From positions 19,820-83,819 of the forward strand of contig CANMQI010000023.1 of the NCBI GenBank assembly GCA_947499955.1: a stretch of DNA of 64,000 bases, read 5' to 3'. The notes below the pieces were generated by a model, which was not told where the DNA came from, made no database searches, and was given only the letters and a program-made list of their open reading frames with translations. The position numbers and the translations under genes are program-made. Shown here piece after piece: positions 34,622 through 43,642 of the stretch (positions are counted from its first letter, which is position 1; the number at the start of each line of letters is the position of its first letter). This DNA comes from an uncultured Granulosicoccus sp. (lineage in GTDB: Bacteria > Pseudomonadota > Gammaproteobacteria > Granulosicoccales > Granulosicoccaceae).

Positions 34622-36160
34622 TTAATGATTGCTTGTAGTAATTGTGGGACCTTCCCCGGCAGACTGCCTGCGACGAGACTGAATGATGTCGAAACAGAAT
34701 TTCGCAGCCAGAGAAAGAATGAGTAGAAAGCAGACAAGAGAAACAGGGCTGGTCAGGAAGACCAGATAATCGCCTCGTGTGATGAGCAGCGCACGTCGAA
34801 AGTTGCTTTCGATTACCGGACCCAGAATCAGGCCGAGAGCCAACGCTGGAATCGAATAACCGAAACGATGCATGAAATACCCGAGAAATCCGAACAAGAG
34901 CGCTATAAGCATTTCATAGCTCGCATTGGAACTGGCGTAGCTACCGACCAGCGCCAGTACCAGAACACTACCAAGCAACATGGCGCGATCAATCTTCAGA
35001 ATGGCGACGAAAGGTCGAATGAACACCAGCGCGGCAACGAGTGTTGTCAGATTGGCAAGCCCCAATGCCACCAGAATGCTGTAAGCAAGATCAGGACTTT
35101 CTCGAAAGAACATCGGCCCGGGCTGAAGCCCGAAAAGCATCAGAGCACCCAGCATGATTGCTGTCGAACCGTCTCCCGGTATACCCAGTGTCAACATGGG
35201 TATGGTAGCGCCGCCCGTGACTGCATTATTGGCTGCCTCCGGTGCGGCGAGACCTTCCGGGACACCCTCACCGATCTTGCGGTCGGTCTTCAATAGCCCT
35301 CGAACGGCCAGCCGTTTCACATAGGCATACGACAACCAGCCTGCAGTATCGGAACCTACCCCCGGCACGATACCCAGTGCGGATCCGATCGCAGTTCCCA
35401 CCAACAAGATCTTGCGCATGATCCACATTTCTCGGAGTGTTCCAAGAAGACTGAAACTGTTCTTCTGAGCCGTAGGTTGCTTGCGTACAGACACCTCGGA
35501 AATATCAACCAGAACAGTTGCGATGGCAAAGAGACCTATGATTGCCGCGAGAAACGGAACTCCGCCGTATAGTTGGTAGATTCCCATGGTCAGCCGTGGC
35601 GTACCGGACAGCTCATCCAGGCCAATGGTTGAAATGACAAGCCCCAACAGTGCTGCCATCAACCCCTTCAACACGTCCTGCCCAGATAAACTTGCTACTG
35701 CGGTAAGCGCCAGAATGCCGATCATCGCGAGATCAGCCGACGATATGCGCACAGCATAGGTACCAATGACACCGACAAGTGGTACGGCAAGAAGCCAGCT
35801 CAGTGTCCCGCCAACAAAGGAGGCACTGATAGCCAGGCCCAACGCCCTGCCCGCTTCACCTCGTAATGCCATCGGGTGACCTTCCATGGCAGTCGCAGCG
35901 GCGGCCGGCGTACCCGGAGTACGCATCAGGATTGCGGAGAACGCGCCGCCAGTCTTGGTGCCCACATAAGTCCCAATCAGAACCATGAATGCGGAAACCG
36001 GCTCCATGCCAAAGGCAACGGGAACAAGAATGGCCAACGCCATCGGAGATGAAAGGCCTGGCAACACCCCGACCAACAAGCCCAAAGCACTGCCAGTAAA
36101 CAACAGGGCAAGGTTGACAGGAAACAATACGCTGGCAAATGCTGTAAACAGGTGTTCCAT
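34622..36160 (-). CDS. TTT transporter large permease subunit (TctA family)
   Basis: 512 residues with about 12 hydrophobic segments. The conserved TctA blocks are present: GLLVGVLPGLSSPMALAILVP, TYVGTKTGGAFSAILMRTPGTPAAAATAMEGHP, IPMLTLGIPGDGSTAIMLGALM and GLQPGPMFF. It forms the cation-coupled translocation pore. 12 bases downstream of the tctB stop and 38 bases upstream of tctC. Confidence 0.93.
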   Translation of the reverse strand: MEHLFTAFASVLFPVNLALLFTGSALGLLVGVLPGLSSPMALAILVPVAFGMEPVSAFMVLIGTYVGTKTGGAFSAILMRTPGTPAAAATAMEGHPMALRGEAGRALGLAISASFVGGTLSWLLAVPLVGVIGTYAVRISSADLAMIGILALTAVASLSGQDVLKGLMAALLGLVISTIGLDELSGTPRLTMGIYQLYGGVPFLAAIIGLFAIATVLVDISEVSVRKQPTAQKNSFSLLGTLREMWIMRKILLVGTAIGSALGIVPGVGSDTAGWLSYAYVKRLAVRGLLKTDRKIGEGVPEGLAAPEAANNAVTGGATIPMLTLGIPGDGSTAIMLGALMLFGLQPGPMFFRESPDLAYSILVALGLANLTTLVAALVFIRPFVAILKIDRAMLLGSVLVLALVGSYASSNASYEMLIALLFGFLGYFMHRFGYSIPALALGLILGPVIESNFRRALLITRGDYLVFLTSPVSLVCFLLILSLAAKFCFDIIQSRRRQSAGEGPTITTSNH

Positions 36161-36172
36161 CTGAATCGTAGT

Positions 36173-36622
36173 TTATATGGCTATGGAAAGCAGACGAGCG
36201 AACAGCACGTACATGAATGTGGTGGCAATCAACGCCCCGAGTAGAAGTCGACGCCATGGTCTGACGCCAAATACGAGAAAAACGGCGAGCACAAACCCCG
36301 CAGTCAATGGCAGAAATGGAATCTTGCCGAAGAGGAATACGTAGGCACTCATCAACAACGAAGCTCCGACGGGCTTGAGAAGTGTTTCCCGGTTCCATAC
36401 AGTCAGTGCAATACCACAACCTTGACCCCAGCGAGAAAGCAACACGACTGCCTTGATTACAGCACACACAGCCATTGCACCAGCTGCCAATCGGGGAAAC
36501 GTACCAGGAGATATCTGCCCACTGGATGCCTCACTGAACTCGCCAGTTTGCCAGAATACGACAGCGGCAATGGCCATGATGACGAGGAGTACGAACAACT
36601 CCTGCAGTGTTTGCGTTTGCAT
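36173..36622 (-). CDS. TTT transporter small permease subunit (TctB family)
   Basis: 149 residues with four hydrophobic segments (LFVLLVIMAIAAVVFWQTG; FPRLAAGAMAVCAVIKAVVLL; LLMSAYVFLFGKIPFLPLTAG; LLLGALIATTFMYVLFARLL). The pattern SSGQISPGTFPRLAA fits TctB. First gene of the tctBAC transcript. The 199-bp gap to the divergent LysR gene at 36822 is the shared regulatory region. Confidence 0.88.
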   Translation of the reverse strand: MQTQTLQELFVLLVIMAIAAVVFWQTGEFSEASSGQISPGTFPRLAAGAMAVCAVIKAVVLLSRWGQGCGIALTVWNRETLLKPVGASLLMSAYVFLFGKIPFLPLTAGFVLAVFLVFGVRPWRRLLLGALIATTFMYVLFARLLSIAI

Positions 36623-36821
36623 GCTTCCTCCTTGTGCAGCGATTCAGAACAATGTCGAAACCGAAACGCGGCTGGTGGTGACTTGGTAGGGACAGACGAG
36701 GATTTGATACTTCTCACTCACGACTGGTTCAGAAAGACGAAGCGGGTTCAATATTCTCGTATTGCGGAAAAGTATTGCATGGAATAGCATTCAATAAAAG
36801 ACTGCAATAAACGGGCATGAC

Positions 36822-37742
36822 ATGAACTCAAGGAATACCTTGACTCCCTTGAAATACGTTGAAATATTGCTGACCCTCGAACAATTTGGCAGTATCAGCC
36901 GAGCCGCAGATGCACTGGTCATGACTCAGTCGGCATTGACCAAAGCACTGAAACGCGCAGAGAAAGACCTGGGACAAGCGCTGTTCACACGACACGCGCG
37001 GGGCGTCGTGCCAACAGCCGCGGGTCAGGTCGCACTTGAACACGCGAGAATAATCAAGAACCATAGTGTCGAGACACTCAACAAGATCGATGAGTTACGG
37101 GACTTTCCAGGTCTTCTGAACATTGGGGCTGGCGCTTCGTTTCTCGACTCCATCCTGCCGCAGGCTATCGCTCAGGTAGTGACGCATTATCCCTCAGCTG
37201 AAATCAGGCTGAGAATCGAAAGTGTTCCTCGCCTTCTCAATAGACTGAGGGATGGCGAACTGGATTTGCTTTTCGTTTCAGAGCCGGTAGGTATTGCCAG
37301 AATGAGAGACGTAGAATGGACGCCGCTTCTCAATAACACCATGGATATTGTCGCCAGAGCCGGCCACCCATTGACCCAGATGCGGCAGGTGAAGATGACC
37401 GAGATCGAGAAATTTGGCTGGGTTCTCGGATCCATGAACGATCCACAACGCCAATTCGTAGAGAGCACCTTTCTGGCAAATGGCAGAATATCGCCAAGGG
37501 TCACAGTGGAGACCCTTTCACGAGGCGTCGCCATTCGCATTGTGCAGCAGTCTGACTTACTGACCCTGGTACCCGGCCTACGCAGCAACGCCGACTATCG
37601 CGACCTGGTCAGGATAAACTGTCCGCAACTACGCTGGGATCGCATTGCAGGCACCGCTACCCGTGTCGGATACAAACTGCCAACAAGTGGACGAGTCCTT
37701 CTCAATCGCATAAAGCAGATTTGCATGGATGCGGAGCGGTGA
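36822..37742 (+). CDS. LysR-family regulator divergent from tctBAC
   Basis: 306 residues. N-terminal HTH (LKYVEILLTLEQFGSISRAA, then MTQSALTKALKRAEKDLG, then LFTRHARGVVPTAAGQVAL), followed by the LysR substrate domain. Divergence from tctB makes it the likely regulator of the transporter and perhaps of the sulfatase. It converges on the second soxD-like gene with a 23-base gap. Confidence 0.92.
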   Translation: MNSRNTLTPLKYVEILLTLEQFGSISRAADALVMTQSALTKALKRAEKDLGQALFTRHARGVVPTAAGQVALEHARIIKNHSVETLNKIDELRDFPGLLNIGAGASFLDSILPQAIAQVVTHYPSAEIRLRIESVPRLLNRLRDGELDLLFVSEPVGIARMRDVEWTPLLNNTMDIVARAGHPLTQMRQVKMTEIEKFGWVLGSMNDPQRQFVESTFLANGRISPRVTVETLSRGVAIRIVQQSDLLTLVPGLRSNADYRDLVRINCPQLRWDRIAGTATRVGYKLPTSGRVLLNRIKQICMDAER

Positions 37743-37765
37743 TCTTCTTCAGCGGTGCCAACCTT

Positions 37766-38395
37766 TCAAGGCGTATCAGGCCTTGGATCTGCATAGAAGC
37801 CTTCAGCGTTGGGCATGACAATTTCCGCAAAGCTGTCCTTGTCCAATATCATCGCGGTATCCACGATATCAGCCTCTCCGAGAATGAACGCCGTCAGTGA
37901 GTAGACCTCGTCGGCGGTCAGTGACCCTGGCAGAGTCAATGGCATGGCTCGATTCACATAGTCGAATAACGTGCTGGCTTGCGGCCAGTAACTCTCAACC
38001 GTCTTTATTGGCTTGTCACTTGCCAAGGAACCCCGTCCACCAATCAGTCGCGGCCCCCCCAGCACAGCCACCCCCTGCAGATCAGGGCTATGACATACGC
38101 TACACTTGGCTTCATAGATTTCTGCACCGATCGCGTGTGTACCGCTCCCGGCTGGAAGACCAGCACCACCAGGAGTGACATCGATATCGATGGAGGCAAT
38201 CTCCTCTGCAGTTGCAACAACGCCGAACCCACCATTCTCTCCAGAAACTTCCGCAGGTGAACCAGGCATCAGTTCTTCACTGTCACCCACCAGTGCAGGC
38301 GGATCGGCAACGATGCGTTTTTCCTGGGCTTGCGTCGCACCATGAACGACCAATAGAAACATCCCCGAAATCAATAGCGTTTTATGCGTGGACAT
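37766..38395 (-). CDS. SoxD-like monoheme cytochrome c
   Basis: 209 residues from ATG 38395; the open frame extends upstream inside the soxC-like gene. A signal peptide (LLISGMFLLVVHGATQAQ) is followed by a single haem site, CSVCH at 98-102. The segment IDIDVTPGGAGLPAGSGTHAIGAEIY and the part after the haem (ESYWPQASTLFDYVNRAMPL, SLTADEVYSLTAFIL) match the second domain of SoxD at 13062-14186 closely. The first haem domain is absent. It overlaps the upstream soxC-like gene by 14 bases, so the two are coupled and probably form one dehydrogenase. Confidence 0.87.
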   Translation of the reverse strand: MSTHKTLLISGMFLLVVHGATQAQEKRIVADPPALVGDSEELMPGSPAEVSGENGGFGVVATAEEIASIDIDVTPGGAGLPAGSGTHAIGAEIYEAKCSVCHSPDLQGVAVLGGPRLIGGRGSLASDKPIKTVESYWPQASTLFDYVNRAMPLTLPGSLTADEVYSLTAFILGEADIVDTAMILDKDSFAEIVMPNAEGFYADPRPDTP

Positions 38396-39767
38396 TGGTA
38401 ACTTCTCCAGCTGCAGATATTTTCCAACTCTGAATCGCATTCAAGTGATACACAGAATTGGTACCTCTCAAGGCAACCAGTTCTGCAATCGTTGGCTGTA
38501 CATACCCAGTGCTGTCCGTGGCTCGACTTTGCAGTATGAGCTCAGTACCATCCCAGTTCCACGGCAAGCGGAACCGCGTGTGGCACTTGTCCAGGACGGG
38601 CTCTTGCAAGGCCGCTTCAGTCCAACTGCGACCACCATCAGCAGACACCTCGACCTTGACCACATGACCACGTCCTGACCAGGCAAGTCCCGAGATTTCA
38701 TAAAACCCCGGGCGAGGCAGTTTCATTTCCCCTGACGGAAATGTAATAACTGACTTCGCATCCATCTCAAGAGTAAAGAGTCTCGCCATTCCGTCTGGCA
38801 TCAGATCGGTATATTTTGCTGTTTCTTCACGTGTCATGAAAGGCTTGTCGCTCACTTCAAGTCTACGTAGCCATTTGATGTGCGTGTTGCCCTCGAACCC
38901 GGGCAGCATGAGACGTAACGGGTAGCCTTGCTCAGGGCGTATTGCTTCGCCGTTTTGCGCGTAAACCAGCATTGCATCATCCATTGCCTTGCTGATTGGA
39001 ACTGACCGGGTCATTACCGCCGCATCTGCCCCTTCAGCCAGTATCCAGGCAGCACCGTCACCAACTCCACATATTTCGAGCAGGCTCGATAAGGCAACAC
39101 CTGTCCACTCTGAAGTTGATGTGAGGCCATGGGTGCCCTGAACAGTCTTGAGAGTAGGAGCAGCCCATTCAGTCAGACCGTTTCCAGAACATTCGATGAA
39201 GTGTGTTCGTGTCACTGAGGGCATACGATACAAGTCGGCCATGGTGAACTTCATGGGTGTGTCAACAAGACCGTGTAGAATCAGGCTGTGGTTGTCAGGG
39301 TCGATTGTGGGTATGCCTGCGTGATGACGCTCGAAATGCAAGCCCGAGGGAGTAATCACGCCATGTCCATCAGCAATGGGGGTCATCGACCAACTTGAAT
39401 CGAGACTGGCAGTCGGATAACGCCACCGCTTTGAATTTTCAAACTGCGACCGTGTGCCATAGCCACCATCTCCCAATATGACGCGGCCTTGTCGTGATGT
39501 AGAGTCATCCAGAACGTCGTAGGCAACAGAGCCGGGAGGTGCTTCCTGTCCTTGCGCCTGTGCATTTGTCATCAACGCTGCCGGCAATGCAGCACTGACG
39601 GCGAGCATGCGTCGTCGGCTCATTCCGTTGAACATGCCGTCCTTGCAATCGCAGTCTTCTTCAGTTGAGTCCGTAGTCTTCAGAGCGTGATTTTCCGTCT
39701 CAACAAGCGCCTCAGCCATTTTGCGTTCACTATCCGAATACAGATCAGAAGGAAATTCTGGTTTCAT
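38382..39767 (-). CDS. SoxC-like sulfite oxidase-family molybdoenzyme (second copy)
   Basis: 461 residues from ATG 39767, which has GGAG upstream. The first 50 residues are acidic and contain Cys-Asp-Cys (EEDCDCKDG). A Tat-like signal follows (MSRRRMLAVSAALPAALMTN). The molybdenum Cys is in HFIECSGNGLTEW; other shared blocks are ITPSGLHFERHHAG, LRLMLPGFEGNTHIKWLRRLEV and VEVSADGGRSW. It is clearly related to SoxC at 14189-15493 but SGNG replaces AANSG at the active site. Paired with a monoheme SoxD-like protein. Sulfite or another sulfur compound could be the substrate. Confidence 0.88.
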   Translation of the reverse strand: MKPEFPSDLYSDSERKMAEALVETENHALKTTDSTEEDCDCKDGMFNGMSRRRMLAVSAALPAALMTNAQAQGQEAPPGSVAYDVLDDSTSRQGRVILGDGGYGTRSQFENSKRWRYPTASLDSSWSMTPIADGHGVITPSGLHFERHHAGIPTIDPDNHSLILHGLVDTPMKFTMADLYRMPSVTRTHFIECSGNGLTEWAAPTLKTVQGTHGLTSTSEWTGVALSSLLEICGVGDGAAWILAEGADAAVMTRSVPISKAMDDAMLVYAQNGEAIRPEQGYPLRLMLPGFEGNTHIKWLRRLEVSDKPFMTREETAKYTDLMPDGMARLFTLEMDAKSVITFPSGEMKLPRPGFYEISGLAWSGRGHVVKVEVSADGGRSWTEAALQEPVLDKCHTRFRLPWNWDGTELILQSRATDSTGYVQPTIAELVALRGTNSVYHLNAIQSWKISAAGEVTNVHA

Positions 39768-40028
39768 GAATCTAGGCTCCTCAGATATTCGTGAATTTCT
39801 GGAATAGAATTCTTTCCGACCAATATACTCGCAACCAGCACGATATAGCAACTTTCTCCTGCTCGAAACCACGCTCACATTTGGTGCTCGATTTCCTGTT
39901 CGCGTCACATTGATGTCATTAATACAACCCCAGACAAGGAAGCTTCAAGGCGCGTCACACGGAAATGCCAGCTCGCCACATCACCGCCAACCCTGACGCG
40001 ATGGATTTGACCGCAAGCGCTGATTTCC

Positions 40029-40739
40029 CTACATCGCCGAATACCCGCCATCAACCGGATACACCGCACCAGTGATGAAACTGGCCTCCGCCGACACCAG
40101 CCAGCCAACCAGTGCACCTACTTCGGCAGTCTTGCCCCAGCGTTTCAAGGGCGTACGGCCGAGTATCGGCGCGTTACGCTCAGGATCGGCACGCAAGGCA
40201 CCCGTCATTTCCGTTTCGATCCAGCCCGGGGCCACCGCATTGACCCGGATGTCATCTTCAGCCCATTTTCCTGCCAGTGATTTCGTAAGCTGAGCGACTC
40301 CGCCCTTCGATGCCGAATAGGCAGGAACTAGAGGCCCTCCGAAATAGCTGAGCATCGATGCCGTGTTGACGATTGCGCCGCCGCTGCGCGCCAACAAGGG
40401 GTGGGCGGCCAGGCAGCAGCGCATCGTACCGGTTAGATTGATATCGATCACGCGCTCGAAGGTCTCTATCTCATACTCGGCCCCTCGCGCCAGAATACCT
40501 GCGCAATTGACCAGGGCATCAAGACTGTCCAGCCTGCTGAAAAAACCGGTTACTGCCGTGTTGTCGCGCACATCCAGGGTCAGCGCCGTGATCGCACTGT
40601 CAGCATGTGCACGGCGGAAGGCGTCGACCTCGGTGTCGTCAACACCGGTAGCTATCACGGACCAGCCTTTGCCTGCCAGTGCATCGGCAACACCTTCGCC
40701 AATTCCACGTGTTCCGCCAATCACAACAACGCTTTTCAT
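40029..40739 (-). CDS. SDR-family NAD(P)-dependent oxidoreductase
   Basis: 236 residues. The cofactor motif is VVVIGGTRGIGEGVADAL near the N-terminus; NCAGIL and the catalytic Ser in NTASMLSYFGG and Tyr-x3-Lys in PAYSASKGGVAQ are intact. The C-terminus SFITGAVYPVDGGYSAM is the usual SDR end. It is 63 bases downstream of a zinc alcohol dehydrogenase in a small catabolic operon. The substrate is probably a sugar acid or hydroxy acid; this is not fixed by the sequence. Confidence 0.9.
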   Translation of the reverse strand: MKSVVVIGGTRGIGEGVADALAGKGWSVIATGVDDTEVDAFRRAHADSAITALTLDVRDNTAVTGFFSRLDSLDALVNCAGILARGAEYEIETFERVIDINLTGTMRCCLAAHPLLARSGGAIVNTASMLSYFGGPLVPAYSASKGGVAQLTKSLAGKWAEDDIRVNAVAPGWIETEMTGALRADPERNAPILGRTPLKRWGKTAEVGALVGWLVSAEASFITGAVYPVDGGYSAM

Positions 40740-40802
40740 TCGAACTATTCCTCATGATGTTCTTGCAGAATCCGATACTGCAACTATGGAAATTGAAAAC
40801 TT

Positions 40803-41816
40803 TCAGTTCGTACAATCAATCAGGGTCTTGATATCGTCGGTATCAGAACCTGTAACCTCATCGAAAACCTTGTGAGCTGTACTCAAAGGTACGGTTCGGG
40901 TGATCAGCGGAGCCAGTTGTGCGGCCAGTTCACACGCCAGAGGAATACTGCGACGAAACTGCTCACGGGTATAGACGCGAGAGCCGACAATTCGCAATTC
41001 CTTGAAAGCCACATCCAGCAGTGGCAGCTGGCTCATGCCCTTGTGCAGTGACGCCAGGCAGATGGTCCCTCCCGGTCGCGTGGCCTTGATAGCGTCAACA
41101 ACAGCCGGGGCCACACCTGCACACTCGAAGCTCGCATCGGCGCCATCACCACCGGTACTGTTGTATACCTGTTCCGACACGCTTTGCTCGCGTGCATCCA
41201 CCGGGAGGAACCCCAACTGTTCTGCCAGCTTCAGCCGAGCCGGATTGATGTCCGATACCAGCACTTGCGCCGCTCCACCCTGCCGAGCCACGATGGCGGT
41301 CAGCAAACCAATGGGGCCTGCGCCAAGCACCAAGGTGTTATCGCCAACCCGCAGACCGGATTGCTCGACCGCACGCAAGGCGACTGCCAAGGGTTCTATC
41401 AGGGTCGCTGTCTGGTCATCCAGATTGTCCGGAACCGCAAACAGCAAGTCCTCGTCAACCGCCAGCTGTTCTGCCATGCCGCCATCACCATCAATACCAA
41501 TCAGGCGCAGCTGCGTGCAGATATGCGCACTACCAGTACGGCAAGGGTGGCAGTTCCCACAGGAAAACAGCGGATAGGCAACGACGCGAGTGCCCGCAGC
41601 GAAACGCGTTGATGCCCCTGCAACTTCGCCGATGAACTCATGGCCGAGAACCAGCGGGGCCGTCGCGCGCGGATGCGTGCCGGACCAGATGCCGATATCG
41701 GTGCCGCAGACACCGCAATAGCGCAGACTGAGCAATGCCTGACCCTCGGCCTGCGTGGGCGAGGCGACATCGCGTATGTCGACCTGTCGTGGCCCGGTAT
41801 AGACAAGCGCCTTCAT
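40803..41816 (-). CDS. Zinc-dependent alcohol dehydrogenase (MDR family)
   Basis: 337 residues. Catalytic zinc motif CGVCGTDIGIWSG, then GHEFIGEV; structural zinc CGNCHPCRTGSAHIC; Rossmann motif VLGAGPIGLLTAIVA. The group resembles L-idonate 5-dehydrogenase and L-threonine dehydrogenase relatives (polyol/sugar-acid oxidation). It sits between the cupin gene and the SDR gene, same strand. Confidence 0.9.
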   Translation of the reverse strand: MKALVYTGPRQVDIRDVASPTQAEGQALLSLRYCGVCGTDIGIWSGTHPRATAPLVLGHEFIGEVAGASTRFAAGTRVVAYPLFSCGNCHPCRTGSAHICTQLRLIGIDGDGGMAEQLAVDEDLLFAVPDNLDDQTATLIEPLAVALRAVEQSGLRVGDNTLVLGAGPIGLLTAIVARQGGAAQVLVSDINPARLKLAEQLGFLPVDAREQSVSEQVYNSTGGDGADASFECAGVAPAVVDAIKATRPGGTICLASLHKGMSQLPLLDVAFKELRIVGSRVYTREQFRRSIPLACELAAQLAPLITRTVPLSTAHKVFDEVTGSDTDDIKTLIDCTN

Positions 41817-41901
41817 GCCTCACTCCGCATTATCACCGGACACTCGACGGTGGTGCATCGCGGGAACCGTATTCTGTTACCGGGAAGAGTCGTTCGTTGC
41901 C

Positions 41902-42441
41902 TCATCGAATGAACTGATCGACGTAATCCGCCCCGAGACCAACTTCCTCATAGTGATTGCGGCATATCTCGATCTTGGTGAAGACATCCTCGAATCCCAT
42001 GGTCTTGCCCCAGGGATCAACGTACAACATGACGCCGTTGACCTGGAAGAAGGTGATCATCTCCGTCACATCGTCTGGCACCACGAGCGTATGCGTCTCC
42101 CCCGGTGGCTCATAGACATAACCGCCCTCCTCGGCAACCCAGTCGTGCTCCAGATAGTGCCAGCGACCCTTCAGCACCCAGCCATGCACCGGTTGAGGGT
42201 GGCGATGACGCGACAGCACACCGGATTTACGTACGCGCAGCAGATTCATCCAGTAACCCTGCGAGACATTCAGGCATAGCGGCCTGAAAGAGACATTCTC
42301 CGTCTGAGGCACCCAGACCCGTTCATCGGTGGGAATACCGTTGGGTACGACGATTTCCTGCGCAGCATTGGGGGGAAATGGCAATTGATAAGGAACGCGG
42401 TCATTCTTGCCGTTCTCGGTCTTGTCGTGCTCAACAGGCAT
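41902..42441 (-). CDS. Cupin protein of the dihydroxyacetophenone dioxygenase family
   Basis: 179 residues from ATG 42441, with GGAG upstream; an in-frame start at 42483 is less likely. Cupin metal ligands: RHRHPQPVHGWVLKGRWHYLE (two His and the Glu) and PPGETHTLVVP (last His). The family's named member splits 2,4'-dihydroxyacetophenone, but most homologues have unknown substrates. First gene of the minus-strand operon cupin-ADH-SDR, divergent from gntR. Confidence 0.8.
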   Translation of the reverse strand: MPVEHDKTENGKNDRVPYQLPFPPNAAQEIVVPNGIPTDERVWVPQTENVSFRPLCLNVSQGYWMNLLRVRKSGVLSRHRHPQPVHGWVLKGRWHYLEHDWVAEEGGYVYEPPGETHTLVVPDDVTEMITFFQVNGVMLYVDPWGKTMGFEDVFTKIEICRNHYEEVGLGADYVDQFIR

Positions 42442-42538
42442 TTTCTTTCTCCGTGCCGGGTTATTCGAAAAACCTTGCCTCAAACGCGCAACCGTCGTTC
42501 AGGCCGCGGCGCGTCTCGGCACCAGGTTCCAATCGAGA

Positions 42539-42556
42539 GTATACCGTATACTGTAT
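42539..42556. promoter_or_regulatory. Candidate GntR operator: three GTATAC-type repeats
   Basis: GTATAC (42539-42544), GTATAC (42546-42551) and GTAT (42553-42556) are spaced by 7 bases in the divergent gap between the cupin gene and gntR. Each hexamer is palindromic, and GTATAC-containing sites are typical of FadR-subfamily GntR regulators. The site is about 30 bp before the gntR ATG, so autoregulation is likely. Confidence 0.55.
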
Positions 42557-42586
42557 GCCAGTTCCTACTCGTCAAATCGCCAAGTC

Positions 42587-43261
42587 ATGAATGATCTCGT
42601 TTCAAGCCAGAAGCGTCCCAAGTCCCTGACCGATCACGTGACGGATGAAATTCGTCGCTGGGTGATTACCGGGAAACTGGCGTTTGGCGAGAAACTCTCG
42701 GAAGGCAAGATCGCCAAGGTGCTGGATGTCAGCCGCACTCCGGTGCGTGAAGCCATCAATCGACTGGAAACCGAGCGGCTACTGACGGTCGAACCGCAAC
42801 GCGGCAGTTTTGTCTTTTCCATCGAGAAGAGCGATCTGGCCAAGCTCTGCGATGCAAGAATCTGCATGGAAGCCTATGCACTGGAGACAGGCATCGCGGA
42901 GAATCCCGAGCAATTGCACCACAGCCTCACAACCTGTCTCGAGAACATGAGCCAGGCACGCAAAGCCGGTGATGATGCCCTCTACCTCGATCTGGATGCG
43001 GACTTCCACCAGCGGATCATCCGTTCGGCAAACAACCCCTTCATCACTGATGCCTACCAGACCATCGCACCTCGCATGGCCGCCTTGCGACATCGCCTCG
43101 GCCAGCACCCCGAGCATATGGAGAAATCCTATAGGGAACATCAGGCCTTGTGCACGGCGGTAGGCAGCAGGGATCTGAAGGGCGCGCTGAACATCCTGGC
43201 CAGTCATATCGACAGGAAGGAAGGCAATTACTGGAGCAAGCTGGCCTCGGATATTGCCTGA
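42587..43261 (+). CDS. GntR-family regulator (FadR/FCD type)
   Basis: 224 residues from ATG 42587. The winged HTH covers about 10-75 (LTDHVTDEIRRWVITGKLAF, then LSEGKIAKVLDVSRTPVREA, then LLTVEPQRGSFVFSI). The FCD domain follows, with metal-binding His residues in DLDADFHQRIIRSANNPFI, MAALRHRLGQHPEHMEKSYREH, and ILASHIDRKEGNYW. It most likely represses the divergent cupin-ADH-SDR operon and releases on a sugar-acid type ligand. Confidence 0.92.
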   Translation: MNDLVSSQKRPKSLTDHVTDEIRRWVITGKLAFGEKLSEGKIAKVLDVSRTPVREAINRLETERLLTVEPQRGSFVFSIEKSDLAKLCDARICMEAYALETGIAENPEQLHHSLTTCLENMSQARKAGDDALYLDLDADFHQRIIRSANNPFITDAYQTIAPRMAALRHRLGQHPEHMEKSYREHQALCTAVGSRDLKGALNILASHIDRKEGNYWSKLASDIA

Positions 43262-43642
43262 GGCACGATGCTCTGAACCGGTGATTCAGCGCATGGCAGT
43301 GGCTGTATACCGTGCGCACACCTCGTTGCCGATGCATTGATGCATATGGCCCAGGCATAGACCGAGATCAATGGCTGGTCTTGGGGGAGCGCCGCTCCCG
43401 CCCTGGTGACAACGCTGAAAGAGTGCAACGCCCTGCATCCGGACATCAAGGTAACGGTGGACAAGCCAGACTATTCCGATGTGAACAGCCGTGTTCCGAC
43501 TGCCTGTTCAGCCCGCGACACAGCAACGGGAACATGCCAGCAGTCAAGTCACCACCTGAGGGCCTTTCTTGCGGTACATTGCCTTCCCGGCTGACGAAAT
43601 CAGCCGATAATCGACTCACGCAATCGGAAGGCTCGAATTTCC
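43262..43642 (+). pseudogene. Gene-poor region with a possible solute-binding-protein remnant
   Basis: This 381-bp gap has no intact gene. At 43406-43495 one frame reads TLKECNALHPDIKVTVDKPDY, which resembles the start of the mature part of family 1 extracellular solute-binding proteins (HPDIKV motif), then degenerates. I consider it a possible decayed fragment, with low confidence. Several stops and frame changes follow before lysE. Confidence 0.3.

Noticed and set aside
39795..39810. SoxR operator upstream of the second soxC-like gene
   Set aside because: ATTT-N8-GAAT has one mismatch in an AT-rich stretch, so it cannot be told from chance.
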